A stretch of DNA of 37,009 nucleotides from Chloroflexota bacterium (GTDB lineage Bacteria > Chloroflexota > Dehalococcoidia > Dehalococcoidales > UBA2162). Position 1 is the stretch's first letter; every line of letters starts with the position of its first letter. The notes under the pieces were generated by a model that made no database searches, had not been told where the DNA came from, and saw nothing but the letters and a program-made list of their open reading frames with translations. Below are positions 26,796-35,309 of the stretch, in pieces. A program made the translations under genes and the position numbers. The DNA lies in contig JACQGQ010000037.1 of NCBI GenBank assembly GCA_016199495.1, positions 1 through 37,009 on the forward strand, in the 5' to 3' direction.

Positions 26796-27770
26796 TCATC
26801 TGCCACCACGTAGACTTCTTACTTGTTCTTCTAAGTCTTTCAGAAGTCGCCCTTCCTGCGTTTTCCAGTATATGGGGCCCCATACCCCATGCTCGTCATG
26901 TTTAAAACTATGCTTTATTAGAAGAATTTTGGCAAGCTCGGATTTCGAATAGTTGCGTCCATCTCCTTCATATTTCAGTTCGTTTGAGGAAGCTATTACT
27001 TGCGCTCGTTCATCCGTGAATAGTCGGGTATTGTAGAAATACAAAACCTGCCTATCACTAAGCAAACCGTAGCTCATAAGTTCTTCAAATGTGACTTTTC
27101 CTCTAATCTTTAGCTGGCCACGAGGAAGCCTAATCTTCTGCCCCTCTTCAGAACTATCTATCGGTGTAAGTGGTAAAGAAGGTGAGACAGCATACAAAGG
27201 CTCAAATAAATGGGCATGGACTGATTCTGCTCCCACTCTCTTGAAGGTCTGGAACTCTACGACATTTATGGGGGAGTATCTAAGCAGGTCTAACGCTTCA
27301 TCTAATTCTCGTGTTCCATTCTCTATAATGACCACTAATATAGGGGGCTTCGTTATTAGGTCTGAAATAAACTTAAAAATTTCGCCAGAACCTATCGCCT
27401 CCTCAAATTTTACTTTTCGTTGTCTGTTTCCCTGTATATGTTGATATATGGCTTCAATAATCTTTTTTTGAGTAGCAGTTGTCCTTACGCCATTAATAAA
27501 TCTACCTACCTGATTTACTATATGGTCGTACAATTGGTGAGTAGACAATTCTATTTCCACAATATGCCATTTCGGTCCTTCACCGAATGTAATGACAAAC
27601 CCATCGGGCACAGAACCTTTCCCTGACCCCGATTCCAGTCTGCTCCCCTCAATAAATATAGACTTCCCGCCAAAGATTTCTCTGTAGTGTTCTTTAACAA
27701 GCGGATGAAATTCTTCCACCTCCTTTTTGGGTGTCCATAGTTCGTACTTCACACCATCTATAAGTAACAT
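26796..27770 (-). CDS. PD-(D/E)XK-like nuclease with C-terminal RAMA domain
   Basis: A 324-residue protein. The N-terminal half has PDGFVITFG (P55-D56) followed by WHIVEIELSTHQLYDHIVNQVGRF (E72-x-E74, Q87), the arrangement of a PD-(D/E)XK fold but with Glu where the catalytic Lys normally sits. Residues about 225-312 (VTFEELMSYGLLSDRQVLYFYN...DGRNYSKSELAKILL...WGPIYWKTQEGRLLKDL) resemble the RAMA domain found in restriction and adenine-methylase associated proteins, a suspected modified-DNA reader. A role in modification-sensed restriction is inferred. It starts 2 nt after the coaBC stop and uses a ribosome-binding site inside coaBC, yet is AT-richer, so it looks like a later insertion into that transcript. 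No methylase gene is seen nearby. Confidence 0.7.
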   Translation of the reverse strand: MLLIDGVKYELWTPKKEVEEFHPLVKEHYREIFGGKSIFIEGSRLESGSGKGSVPDGFVITFGEGPKWHIVEIELSTHQLYDHIVNQVGRFINGVRTTATQKKIIEAIYQHIQGNRQRKVKFEEAIGSGEIFKFISDLITKPPILVVIIENGTRELDEALDLLRYSPINVVEFQTFKRVGAESVHAHLFEPLYAVSPSLPLTPIDSSEEGQKIRLPRGQLKIRGKVTFEELMSYGLLSDRQVLYFYNTRLFTDERAQVIASSNELKYEGDGRNYSKSELAKILLIKHSFKHDEHGVWGPIYWKTQEGRLLKDLEEQVRSLRGGR

Positions 27771-27772
27771 TT

Positions 27773-28978
27773 TTATCTCCCACCCTTCTCAGCCAGCATC
27801 CCCACCACCCTGTCCAGTATCTTATCGGCGACCTCTCTCTTGAGCATCAGGGGTAGTTCTTCTACCTTACCGTCCCGGCTAATCAGGGTTACCCTATTGG
27901 TATCGACGGTGAAGCCGCTATCGGGAGCGGTCACATCATTAGCAGCAATGAGGTCAAGCTGCTTCTTAGCCAGCTTTTGCCGGGCATTAGCCACGTGGTC
28001 TTCGGTCTCGGCGGCAAAACCGACCCTGAGAAAGTCACCCTTGACCTCAGCCAGAATATCCGGCGTCTTCACCAGTTCCAGGGTTAAGCCAGCGCCGGCC
28101 GCTTCTTTCTTAATTTTCTGTCTGGCAGTGCTCTTAGGCTGATAGTCGGCAACCGCCGCCGTCATAATCAGGGCATCCGCCTGAGCGCAGGCCCTGGTTA
28201 CTGCCTCCTTCATCTCAACAGCACTGGTGATATGAACAACATCAATGCCCACTGGCTCAGACAGGGCAGAAGGAGCGGTGATGAGCGTCACTTTAGCCCC
28301 CCTATCCCTAGCCGCCTCAGCCACGGCGTAACCCATCTTACCTGAGGAACGATTGCCCACATAGCGCACCGGGTCGATAGCTTCCTGCGTACCGCCGGCG
28401 GTCACCACGATACGGCGCGCCGCCAGGTCACCGCTCCGGCCCAATACCTGCTTGATGGTGCCGATGATTTTCTCGACTTCAGCCAGGCGCCCCAGGCCTA
28501 CTTTACCCGAAGCTAAGCGGCCATAGGCCGGGTCGACGATAGTGAAACCCCTGGCTTTGAGCTTAGCCAGGTTATCCTGAGTGACCGAGTTCTGGAACAT
28601 GTTAACATTCATCGCCGGGGCGATAATGACCGGCGCTTCCGTCGCCAGCACCGTGGCCGACAACATATCATCGGCGAGACCAACCGCCAGCTTGGCGATG
28701 ATATTAGCTGTCGCCGGGGCGATAACGACGACATCGGCGGCTTCCGCCAGGGCGACGTGCTCAAGGCTGAACTCGGAGGCAAGCTCAAACATTCCGGTCA
28801 CTACCGGTTGGTTTGTCAGGCTGCGGAAGGTTAGCGGACTAACAAACTCGGTAGCTGACTCGGTCATAACCACCCTAACCTCAGCCCCGGCTTGAACCAG
28901 CTTGCTGGCGATATCAGCCGCCTTATAGGCGGCGATACTGCCGGTTACACCCAATACTACAGTTTTGTTAGTTAGCAT
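27773..28978 (-). CDS. coaBC: Bifunctional CoaBC (PPC synthetase/decarboxylase)
   Basis: Joins cysteine to 4'-phosphopantothenate (CoaB) and decarboxylates the product (CoaC) on the way to coenzyme A. It has 401 residues. The N-terminal flavoprotein has GSIAAYKAADI, the catalytic His74 in LEHVALAEAAD, and APAMNVNMF at 120-128. The C-terminal synthetase has ITAGGTQEAIDPVRYVGNRSSGKMG, AAVADYQP and the substrate-binding KIKK segment. At the decarboxylase motif normally written ACGxxGxGR this protein has ASGKVGLGR, so the usual Cys is Ser157. The ATG start has GGAGG upstream. Clustered with coaX and nnr. Confidence 0.96.
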   Translation of the reverse strand: MLTNKTVVLGVTGSIAAYKAADIASKLVQAGAEVRVVMTESATEFVSPLTFRSLTNQPVVTGMFELASEFSLEHVALAEAADVVVIAPATANIIAKLAVGLADDMLSATVLATEAPVIIAPAMNVNMFQNSVTQDNLAKLKARGFTIVDPAYGRLASGKVGLGRLAEVEKIIGTIKQVLGRSGDLAARRIVVTAGGTQEAIDPVRYVGNRSSGKMGYAVAEAARDRGAKVTLITAPSALSEPVGIDVVHITSAVEMKEAVTRACAQADALIMTAAVADYQPKSTARQKIKKEAAGAGLTLELVKTPDILAEVKGDFLRVGFAAETEDHVANARQKLAKKQLDLIAANDVTAPDSGFTVDTNRVTLISRDGKVEELPLMLKREVADKILDRVVGMLAEKGGR

Positions 28979-29048
28979 TAGTGCCTCCTTCTTGGAGAAA
29001 GTTTAAGAACCTCACTTTCCAGAATCTTATTAGGTAACCCTCCCCATT

Positions 29049-29082
29049 TGTCAGAGAGGCTTCGCCTCTCTTTAACTCTCCT
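29049..29082. repeat. Solitary hairpin module of the repeat family
   Basis: AGAGAGGC-TTC-GCCTCTCT followed by TTTAACTCTCC, identical to the module at 15719-15745 in the other orientation. It lies in the coaX-coaBC gap. On the plus strand it has a short T run. Confidence 0.65.
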
Positions 29083-29135
29083 TTAGTACCTACTCTTCAA
29101 AGATAATCCATAATAAAAATCACCTTTATCACAGA

Positions 29136-29903
29136 CTAGACTTTGTTCATTTGGTAGATGAGTCTTAATCCTATCAGCGTTAAATCAGGATTTACCTTAT
29201 CAATTACCGCTGTTTCTTTAGCCACAAGCCGGGCGTAACCCCCGGTAGCCACTACCATGGCTTTTTCCCCCCATTCCTGTTGAATACGAGCCACCATACC
29301 CTCAACGAGGGAAGCGTAACCATAGATAATCCCCGACTGCATGGCAGCCACGGTATTGGTGCCGATAACATGACTGGGACGAACCAGGTCCACACGGGGT
29401 AATTGCGCCGTCCTCGAGTAGAGAGCTTCAGCAGCGGTAGCTATTCCAGTAGCAATAATACCACCAATGTAATCACCTTCTCTGGAGACAATACCAAAAG
29501 TGGTAGCGGTGCCCAGGTCAATGATAATTACCGGACCACCGTAGAGATGGTGGGCAGCCGCCGCATCGGCAATACGGTCAGCGCCGACCTCTCTCGGGTT
29601 ATCCATGCGGATACGCACCCCGGTCTTAACCCCAGCCCCGATGACCAACGGCGTCGCCTTAAAATAGCGTTGCGCAAGGTCAACGAAGGTGGTGGTTAAC
29701 GGCGGGACAACATTGCACATAACGACATCTTTAATATCTGATGCGTCCAGACCTTGATAACGCAGTAGGTTAAGCAGTAAGGCAGCATACTCATCCGCCA
29801 TCTGGTTAACATTGGTCGCCATACGCCAGGTAACCCGAAGCTCCTCACCTTCAAAAACCCCGAAGGTGACATTGGTATTGCCGATATCAACAGCTAATAA
29901 CAT
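29136..29903 (-). CDS. coaX: Type III pantothenate kinase
   Basis: Phosphorylates pantothenate, the first step of CoA synthesis. Unlike CoaA it is CoA-insensitive and needs a monovalent cation. The 255-residue protein has the phosphate loop DIGNTNVTFG (residues 6-15), the pantothenate-binding NPREVGADRIADAAAAH segment with catalytic Asp, and the second ATPase-fold motif IDLGTATTF followed by YIGGIIATGI. The ATG start has GGGGGTAAGG upstream, 14 nt after nnr. Confidence 0.96.
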   Translation of the reverse strand: MLLAVDIGNTNVTFGVFEGEELRVTWRMATNVNQMADEYAALLLNLLRYQGLDASDIKDVVMCNVVPPLTTTFVDLAQRYFKATPLVIGAGVKTGVRIRMDNPREVGADRIADAAAAHHLYGGPVIIIDLGTATTFGIVSREGDYIGGIIATGIATAAEALYSRTAQLPRVDLVRPSHVIGTNTVAAMQSGIIYGYASLVEGMVARIQQEWGEKAMVVATGGYARLVAKETAVIDKVNPDLTLIGLRLIYQMNKV

Positions 29904-29917
29904 AGCCTTACCCCCAC

Positions 29918-31483
29918 CTAATAATGAGACGGGTTTTCCTTTAGTTTCTTAATAACCGGTGGCAGTGCCGGCAGAAGGTCACTAGCCAGCATACCGGCGT
30001 CACCCAGCCTGTCCCTGACCATCTCACCAGCCTGACCATGCAGGTAGACACCACCGGCCGCCGCCTCAAAAAGGGTTAGACCCTGTGCCAGCAATCCAGC
30101 GATAACTCCGGCAAGGACATCACCGGTGCCGGCTGACGCCAGCCCGGGGTTGGCTATCGGGTTAATGCTGGAGTGGCCATCCGGCGTCACAATCACGGTA
30201 TAAGCCCCCTTCAGAACAATCGTTTTGTGCCACTCCTGGGCTGCCTTCCTGGCAATGCCTACCCTATCTGACTGCACCTCATCGACACTCACCCCGGCCA
30301 GTCTGGCCATTTCACCGGGGTGTGGAGTAAGTATAGCATCATCGGCTAGCTGTTGCCACCAGTTCGGGGTTTTCGCCAGGGTATTCAGAGCATCGGCATC
30401 AAGCACCAGGCATGGCGACGCCTTCAACCGGAAAAGGATAGACTTAATAAATCTTGTGGGTGATTGGCTTTGTCCCAATCCGCAGCCCAGCAGCAGGACA
30501 TCGTAGTGACTGAGTTCCCGCTGTATCAGCCGGGTTGCCTGTGGAGAAAAGACGCCGGGAGTGGATTCGGGTAGGGGGAGATAGGTTACCTCGGTCAGCT
30601 TTGAAGCCAGAACAGGCTGCAGGCTGGCCGCCGTTGCCAGTGTTACCAGACCGGCGCCAACCCGCATGGCACCACTACAAGCTAAATAGGCGGCACCAAT
30701 ATAGTTGATTGAGCCAGCAACCACCAGAACCCGACCAAAGCTGCCTTTGTTAGCCCCGAGCGGACGCCTAGGGAGAACCGACCTCGCCCAGTCGCTAGTG
30801 ATAAGTTCATTAGTTACCGGCGCCGCCAGATACGATGGTATGCCAATATCGACGATAGTTATCTTGCCAGCCCTCTCTGCCCCGGGCAGATTGAACAAAC
30901 CCGGCTTGGGAAAACCAAGGGTAATGGTATTATCAGCATAAAGGCAGGCAGAGTCCACGGCACCACTATCGGCATCAAGCCCTGATGGCAAGTCCAGGGC
31001 AATGAGGCGCAGTCCTGGCTGCCGCTCTCTAGCCTGACTCACCCTGCCTAAGACTCTCACGAAAATGTCACCCAGCGGACGTCTTTTACCGGTGCCGAAC
31101 AGGGCATCGATAACAGCGTTGGCTGATGACAGCCGGTCATCAAGCCCGCCCAAGTTTTCATCCCGGGCGGCTTCAACCCAGGTCAGGCCGCGTTGCCGCA
31201 CCAGCTCAAGGTTGGCGTCGCCTGCTGGTCTCTGGTCAAAAAGATAGAGGCTGACCTCGGCTCCCCAGTCGTGAAGATAGCGAGCCGCCACCAGCCCGTC
31301 CCCACCATTATTGCCGGGTCCTACCAGGATTAGGATGCGTTGCTGGTCGATAACGCCCAGGATGCGCCTGACCTCTTCAGCCACAGCTTTACCGGCATTT
31401 TCCATAAGGACGCTGGTCGGCAAGCCAATGTTGCCACACTCCTGGTCTATTTGCCGCATCTGGTCAGCGGTGACAATTTTCAC
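29918..31483 (-). CDS. nnr: Bifunctional NAD(P)H-hydrate epimerase/dehydratase
   Basis: Repairs hydrated NAD(P)H. The N-terminal domain (1 to about 215) is the epimerase: MRQIDQECGNIGLPTSVLMENAG, GPGNNGGDGLVAARYL, DALFGTGKRRPLG and ALDLPSGLDADSG. The C-terminal domain (about 230-505) is the ADP-dependent dehydratase, a ribokinase-like fold with NKGSFGRVLVVAG, LDADALN, LTPHPGEMARL and the nucleotide-binding GLASAGTGDVLAGVIAGLL. At 521 residues it is the usual bacterial fusion (YjeF). The start is GTG with GAGG 8 nt upstream. It precedes coaX by 14 nt, fitting a cofactor-metabolism operon. Confidence 0.96.
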   Translation of the reverse strand: MKIVTADQMRQIDQECGNIGLPTSVLMENAGKAVAEEVRRILGVIDQQRILILVGPGNNGGDGLVAARYLHDWGAEVSLYLFDQRPAGDANLELVRQRGLTWVEAARDENLGGLDDRLSSANAVIDALFGTGKRRPLGDIFVRVLGRVSQARERQPGLRLIALDLPSGLDADSGAVDSACLYADNTITLGFPKPGLFNLPGAERAGKITIVDIGIPSYLAAPVTNELITSDWARSVLPRRPLGANKGSFGRVLVVAGSINYIGAAYLACSGAMRVGAGLVTLATAASLQPVLASKLTEVTYLPLPESTPGVFSPQATRLIQRELSHYDVLLLGCGLGQSQSPTRFIKSILFRLKASPCLVLDADALNTLAKTPNWWQQLADDAILTPHPGEMARLAGVSVDEVQSDRVGIARKAAQEWHKTIVLKGAYTVIVTPDGHSSINPIANPGLASAGTGDVLAGVIAGLLAQGLTLFEAAAGGVYLHGQAGEMVRDRLGDAGMLASDLLPALPPVIKKLKENPSHY

Positions 31484-31603
31484 GGAAGAATCCTCGGGGT
31501 GACTTTTATAACTTTTATAGTTGGAAGTTTAGCAATAAACAATCACTACATTCAATCTTTCACACTTTCACAAAATTCCGGGCATAAGTTGTATTATCCA
31601 CAG

Positions 31604-33010
31604 CTATTCCAGGTCTAAAACTTTACCTGGATTCAGAATATTATTGGGGTCGAATGCCCGCTTAATCCTTTTCATCAAGTCTATTTTGCTCTTATCCGCC
31701 GCCAGGTGAAGGTAACCTTTCTTGGTAAAACCCAGGCCGTGCTCACCCGATATTGTCCCACCTAACGACACTCCTACTTCATAGATTTTCTCAAGCAGCT
31801 CTTTTACCCTGGCTTCAGATTCGTCTCTTCCCCGGCTCATCGGGTGCAGGTGCACATTACCATCTCCGGCATGCCCGTAGGCGATAAGGGGTATCCCGTA
31901 TTCGGCGGCTATCCCTTTTGTTTTCTCGACAAACTCGGCGATGCGGCTGCGGGGGACAACCACGTCGACTAAATCCGTAATGCCAAAGTACCTGACGGCA
32001 TTGTAAAACTGCTCTCTCGCCTCAAGGAGGTTTCTCTTAGCTCTCTCGCTACCAGGGATAAAAACATCAACGGCGCCATGACTGAGACAAATTTCGCCGA
32101 TTTGCCCGGCGATATGGTGAACCTCATCTTCGCTGTCTGCCTCGACAATTATCATGAGAAAGGCGTCATAGTCATGTAAAGGAATTTCCTTACCGGTATG
32201 CTGTTCAACCATATCGATGACATCCCTCTCCATAAACTCTATACCGACCGGAAGTATCCTTTGCTTAAGGATAGCGGGGACAGACTTAATGGCATCGTGC
32301 AGACTATTAAATGGAACAAAAATTATTTCCCTCTTGCCTGGAGGTGGAATCAGCCTCAGTATGATTTTAGTTATCACCGCCAGGGTCCCTTCGGAACCAA
32401 TCAGTAGCTGGGTCAGTTCATAGCCAGTAGAGCACTTGACAAACTTTCCTCCCGCCGGCACTATGTCTCCCGTAGGTAGTACCGCTTCCAGACCGAGGAC
32501 AAAGTGCCTGGTGACACCATATTTCACGGCTCTCATCCCGCCGGCATTGGTGGCCGCATTGCCACCGATGGTGGCGCTGGTCTCACCGGGATAGATGGGG
32601 TAGTAAAGTCCCTGCTCTTCGACCGCCTGAAAAAAATCAGCCAGGACAACCCCTGGCTCAACCGTAGCCACGAAGTTATCCTTATCTATCTCCAGGATTC
32701 TGTTCATCTTCTCTAAAGAGAGCACAATCCCCCCATAAATGGGCACGGCACCACCGGCAAGACCGGTGCCTCCACCCCGGGGTGTGACCGGGATATTCTT
32801 CTCATTAGCCAGCTTCATTATCCTGGCTACCGAGCCGGTATCTTCAGGCTTTACCACCACCTCGGGAAGAACCGGTTTTAACTTGGGCGCCTCATCACGG
32901 GAGTAATCCTGCCGTTCCTCTCCGGTGAGGACATTCCCACCACCAACTATTTCAATCAGTAAAGCTATCAGGTCATCGGTCACTTTGCCGTAACGCCTTT
33001 GGGCTTCCAT
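31604..33010 (-). CDS. glcD: FAD-linked oxidase, GlcD/D-lactate dehydrogenase type
   Basis: A 468-residue flavoprotein of the VAO/PCMH superfamily. The FAD-binding region has VTPRGGGTGLAGGAVP and YYPIYPGETSATIGGNAATNAGGMRAVKYG. The C-terminal substrate domain has AYGHAGDGNVHLHP and the terminal GTISGEHGLGFTKKGYL and ILNPGKVLDL motifs. These fit glycolate oxidase subunit D or D-lactate dehydrogenase; the exact 2-hydroxy acid cannot be told. No GlcE/GlcF partner lies in the window. Its ATG directly abuts the Mut7-C stop codon (TAG then ATG), so translation is coupled to that gene. Confidence 0.93.
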   Translation of the reverse strand: MEAQRRYGKVTDDLIALLIEIVGGGNVLTGEERQDYSRDEAPKLKPVLPEVVVKPEDTGSVARIMKLANEKNIPVTPRGGGTGLAGGAVPIYGGIVLSLEKMNRILEIDKDNFVATVEPGVVLADFFQAVEEQGLYYPIYPGETSATIGGNAATNAGGMRAVKYGVTRHFVLGLEAVLPTGDIVPAGGKFVKCSTGYELTQLLIGSEGTLAVITKIILRLIPPPGKREIIFVPFNSLHDAIKSVPAILKQRILPVGIEFMERDVIDMVEQHTGKEIPLHDYDAFLMIIVEADSEDEVHHIAGQIGEICLSHGAVDVFIPGSERAKRNLLEAREQFYNAVRYFGITDLVDVVVPRSRIAEFVEKTKGIAAEYGIPLIAYGHAGDGNVHLHPMSRGRDESEARVKELLEKIYEVGVSLGGTISGEHGLGFTKKGYLHLAADKSKIDLMKRIKRAFDPNNILNPGKVLDLE

Positions 33011-33526
33011 CTACCTTGCCTCCTGCTGCCCGTTACTTAATTCTATATTTCCCCCGGCGGAGCCGGTCACGAATTTCTCCAGCTGCCTGGTCATCGCCTG
33101 CCAGTGAGTCCCCTTCCAGTAGATGCGATGGCAGGCAGGACACTGCTTATACTGACTCTGGGTCTGAAAAACATAGGGCGGCACCAGACCCTGTACCTGC
33201 TGTTTATTCCTTCCTTCCAGGGATTGGTTACACTCCAGGCAGATAGTGAACAGCCCGGATTGACCGTCCAGGTTCAGGGTCGCCACCACCTGTCGCATTT
33301 GTCGCTCCGGCTCATCACTCTGGATGAGCACGGCTTTGAGCCGTCCACTGGTTACCACCCCTCTTTTCATAATCTGGGTATCTCTGGTCAGTATCACCCT
33401 GTTCTCAGCGAGGGCAGTAGCTACCATCTGGGAATCATCACTACCAGCAAAGAACAGGGTATCATAGCCCATCATCCTCAGCCACCTGGCTAATTTGCCG
33501 ACGTTGTTGTCGACGATGAATTTCAT
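33011..33526 (-). CDS. Mut7-C RNase domain protein with zinc ribbon
   Basis: A 171-residue Mut7-C family protein. The N terminus MKFIVDNNVGKLARWLRMMGYDTLFF with D6 and TRDTQIM is a PIN-like nuclease fold. A zinc ribbon follows with C96/C99 and C129/C132 (CLECN ... CPACH), then IYWKGTHWQAM, the standard Mut7-C ending. It is a predicted RNase with unknown target. First gene of a minus-strand run with glcD. The last 20 residues are polar and without pattern. Confidence 0.92.
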   Translation of the reverse strand: MKFIVDNNVGKLARWLRMMGYDTLFFAGSDDSQMVATALAENRVILTRDTQIMKRGVVTSGRLKAVLIQSDEPERQMRQVVATLNLDGQSGLFTICLECNQSLEGRNKQQVQGLVPPYVFQTQSQYKQCPACHRIYWKGTHWQAMTRQLEKFVTGSAGGNIELSNGQQEAR

Positions 33527-33544
33527 AAAGTATTTCCTTATAAA

Positions 33545-33573
33545 AAGGCTCCGCCTCTCTTTGACTCTCCTTC
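33545..33573. repeat. Fragment of the hairpin module
   Basis: AGGC-TCC-GCCTCTCTTTGACTCTCCTTCAG matches the right half of the AGAGAGGCTTCGCCTCTCTTTAACTCTCC module at 29049. The left arm is mostly lost. Confidence 0.5.
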
Positions 33574-33613
33574 AGCCGTCTCTTGATGGCTTTCTGCCGC
33601 TGGGGATTTATTT

Positions 33614-34384
33614 TTACAGGTGAAGCCGCATCCCCTCGTAACCCAGGACGATTGGACTATTTAGCTCCTCGGCGACGGTCGCTATGTCAGCCGCTATCTC
33701 CTCCTCTAAGCCGGGATTCATATGAACGGCAATTACCCGGGGCAGGTAGCCCTTAAGCTTTTGGAAGACATCCAGTTCCTGCTTGAGCAGGCCGGGGGTA
33801 AGATGCCCCGACTCTCGGGCAAATCCTTCAAACCTATTTGAAGCGGTAACCTCGATAATAAGCAGTTGGGGTGAGACACACTGCCAGCAGTCAGCCAGGC
33901 CCGGCCCGGCATCCCCGCTGTAGAATACTACCTTACCATCGGGGGCGGTAATTTGGTAGCCGACGGCCGGAACGGAATGATTCACCGGAACAGCCATGAT
34001 AGTATAGCCTTCAATTGACTCGGTCTGGTGCGGTTCCATCACGGTAAATTTAATGGTCGGATTCCCCTGAGGTCGCTCCAGGAAGTCAGGATAAAGCTTG
34101 CCATCCACCAGGTGAGTCATCAGGGCGTCGTAGACTGACAGGATAGAATAGATATTAATGGTAGCCCCCGCCAGATAAAAATTCATCGCCAGAGCCGGGA
34201 CATCCCTGATATGGTCATAGTGTTGATGGGTAAGCAGAATTGCCTTGAGTCTTTTTTGAGCCGGAAAAGATAGGCTGGAAGTAAGCCCACCGGCATCCAA
34301 AACCAGGCTATCGTCAAGCAACAGGCTGACCAGTTTCGTATCTTGTGATTCGCAGTTATGCGCTCCCAGGAGCTGAATTTTCAT
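33614..34384 (-). CDS. MBL-fold metallo-hydrolase
   Basis: A 256-residue metallo-beta-lactamase fold hydrolase with the zinc motif THQHYDH (H53, H55, D57, H58), later His in VPVNHSVPAVG, Asp in FYSGDAGPG and a final His in AVHMNPG, so a complete two-metal site. The pattern recalls RNase Z/phosphodiesterase-like MBL proteins (single domain, YSGD), but no RNA-binding exosite arm is visible. The substrate is unknown. The ATG start has only a weak upstream purine tract. A repeat copy lies directly upstream. Confidence 0.85.
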   Translation of the reverse strand: MKIQLLGAHNCESQDTKLVSLLLDDSLVLDAGGLTSSLSFPAQKRLKAILLTHQHYDHIRDVPALAMNFYLAGATINIYSILSVYDALMTHLVDGKLYPDFLERPQGNPTIKFTVMEPHQTESIEGYTIMAVPVNHSVPAVGYQITAPDGKVVFYSGDAGPGLADCWQCVSPQLLIIEVTASNRFEGFARESGHLTPGLLKQELDVFQKLKGYLPRVIAVHMNPGLEEEIAADIATVAEELNSPIVLGYEGMRLHL

Positions 34385-34390
34385 TTTCCC

Positions 34391-34516
34391 AACCTCACCC
34401 CCTGTATCCCCCTCTCCTTCAAAGGAGAGGGGGAAGAGATTTTAGAGAGGGGCGAAGCCCCTCTCTTACTACACTCCCCCTTCCCTTAGTAAGAGAAGGG
34501 GGCGGGGGGATAGGTT
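34391..34516. repeat. Modular three-hairpin repeat, full copy
   Basis: AACCTCACCCCC...GGGGGGATAGGTT with CCCCCTCTCCTT...AAGGAGAGGGGG, AGAGAGGGGC-GAA-GCCCCTCTCT and CCCCCTTCCCTTAGTAAGAGAAGGGGG. The middle loop is inverted (GAA instead of TTC) relative to other copies. It lies between the transporter and MBL genes. Confidence 0.85.
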
Positions 34517-34568
34517 ACTAAACATTCTCAAGTAGATGTTTCTTTCCCCCGAGAAATCCACTTGATTT

Positions 34569-35237
34569 CTAATCGGAGATACGGAATGGGTTAAAGTTTG
34601 TCTCATAGTCATAGGTGTCCATTGCCTCTTTTTTCTTGAGGAAGTTCACCAGAGCATAGGTTAGCGGGGTAGCCACCACCTCAATACCGGTCTTGGCTAA
34701 CCAGTGATACAGAATTATTATCGGCAGAAATGAAGGGGTGCCGATAAAAGCCAGGGAAATAAATATCGCCGTGTCCAGCCCCTGCCCGACGACAGTGGAG
34801 CCGATGGTACGGCTCCATAACCAGCGGCCCCGGGTCAGAATCTTCATCCTGGCCAGGATAAAGGAATTGACGAACTCGCCACCAAGATAGCCGAAGAAGG
34901 AGGCGACGAGCAGCCTCGGCGTATAGCCCAAAATGCTCTGGTAAGCTGCTTGCTCTTTCCAGAAGGGGGCTGGGGGTAGAATCTGCCCCACCCAGGCAAA
35001 GGCAACGAAAATAAGATTACAGATAAAGCCGAGCCAGATGACTTTTCTTGTCCAACGGTACCCGTAGACTTCAGTGAGAATATCCCCGAAGATATAGCTC
35101 AGGGGGAAAACGAAGATGGCGGCCGGCAGGATAAGAAATCCCAGGCTTATTATCTTGACAGCAATGATGTTGGCCGTGATGAGGCAGGTAATGAAGATGG
35201 CGGTAATAATGACAAATCGATGTGAAACTTTCATCAT
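34569..35237 (-). CDS. Queuosine precursor transporter (YhhQ family)
   Basis: A 222-residue (from ATG 35237) polytopic membrane protein with six or so hydrophobic segments. PLSYIFGDILTEVYGYRWTRKVIWLGF and the later ASFFGYLGGEFVNSFILARMK and RTIGSTVVGQGLDTAIFI are the hallmark motifs of the YhhQ/QPTR family, which takes up preQ0/preQ1 or related precursors for tRNA queuosine. The TTG at 35243 in the track has no better ribosome-binding site than the ATG pair at 35237/35234. No queuosine biosynthesis gene is in the window, which fits salvage. Confidence 0.9.
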   Translation of the reverse strand: MMKVSHRFVIITAIFITCLITANIIAVKIISLGFLILPAAIFVFPLSYIFGDILTEVYGYRWTRKVIWLGFICNLIFVAFAWVGQILPPAPFWKEQAAYQSILGYTPRLLVASFFGYLGGEFVNSFILARMKILTRGRWLWSRTIGSTVVGQGLDTAIFISLAFIGTPSFLPIIILYHWLAKTGIEVVATPLTYALVNFLKKKEAMDTYDYETNFNPFRISD

Positions 35238-35309
35238 TTTCAAACTAAAGCCCTGGCTGACTGCTGCCGTCAGTAGATAAAGGTCTTCACTGGCTACATA
35301 TTGCCGCTA

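Noticed and set aside
26581-26952. 123-aa and 92-aa ORFs on the plus strand
   Set aside because: They read through the repeat cluster and antisense to the nuclease-RAMA gene; Pro/Ser/Leu-rich repeat translation.
31484-31603. Rex-like half sites (TTGTGAAAG TGTGAAAG on the minus strand) before nnr
   Set aside because: Only direct repeats of a half site; no TTGTGAA...TTCACAA palindrome is present.
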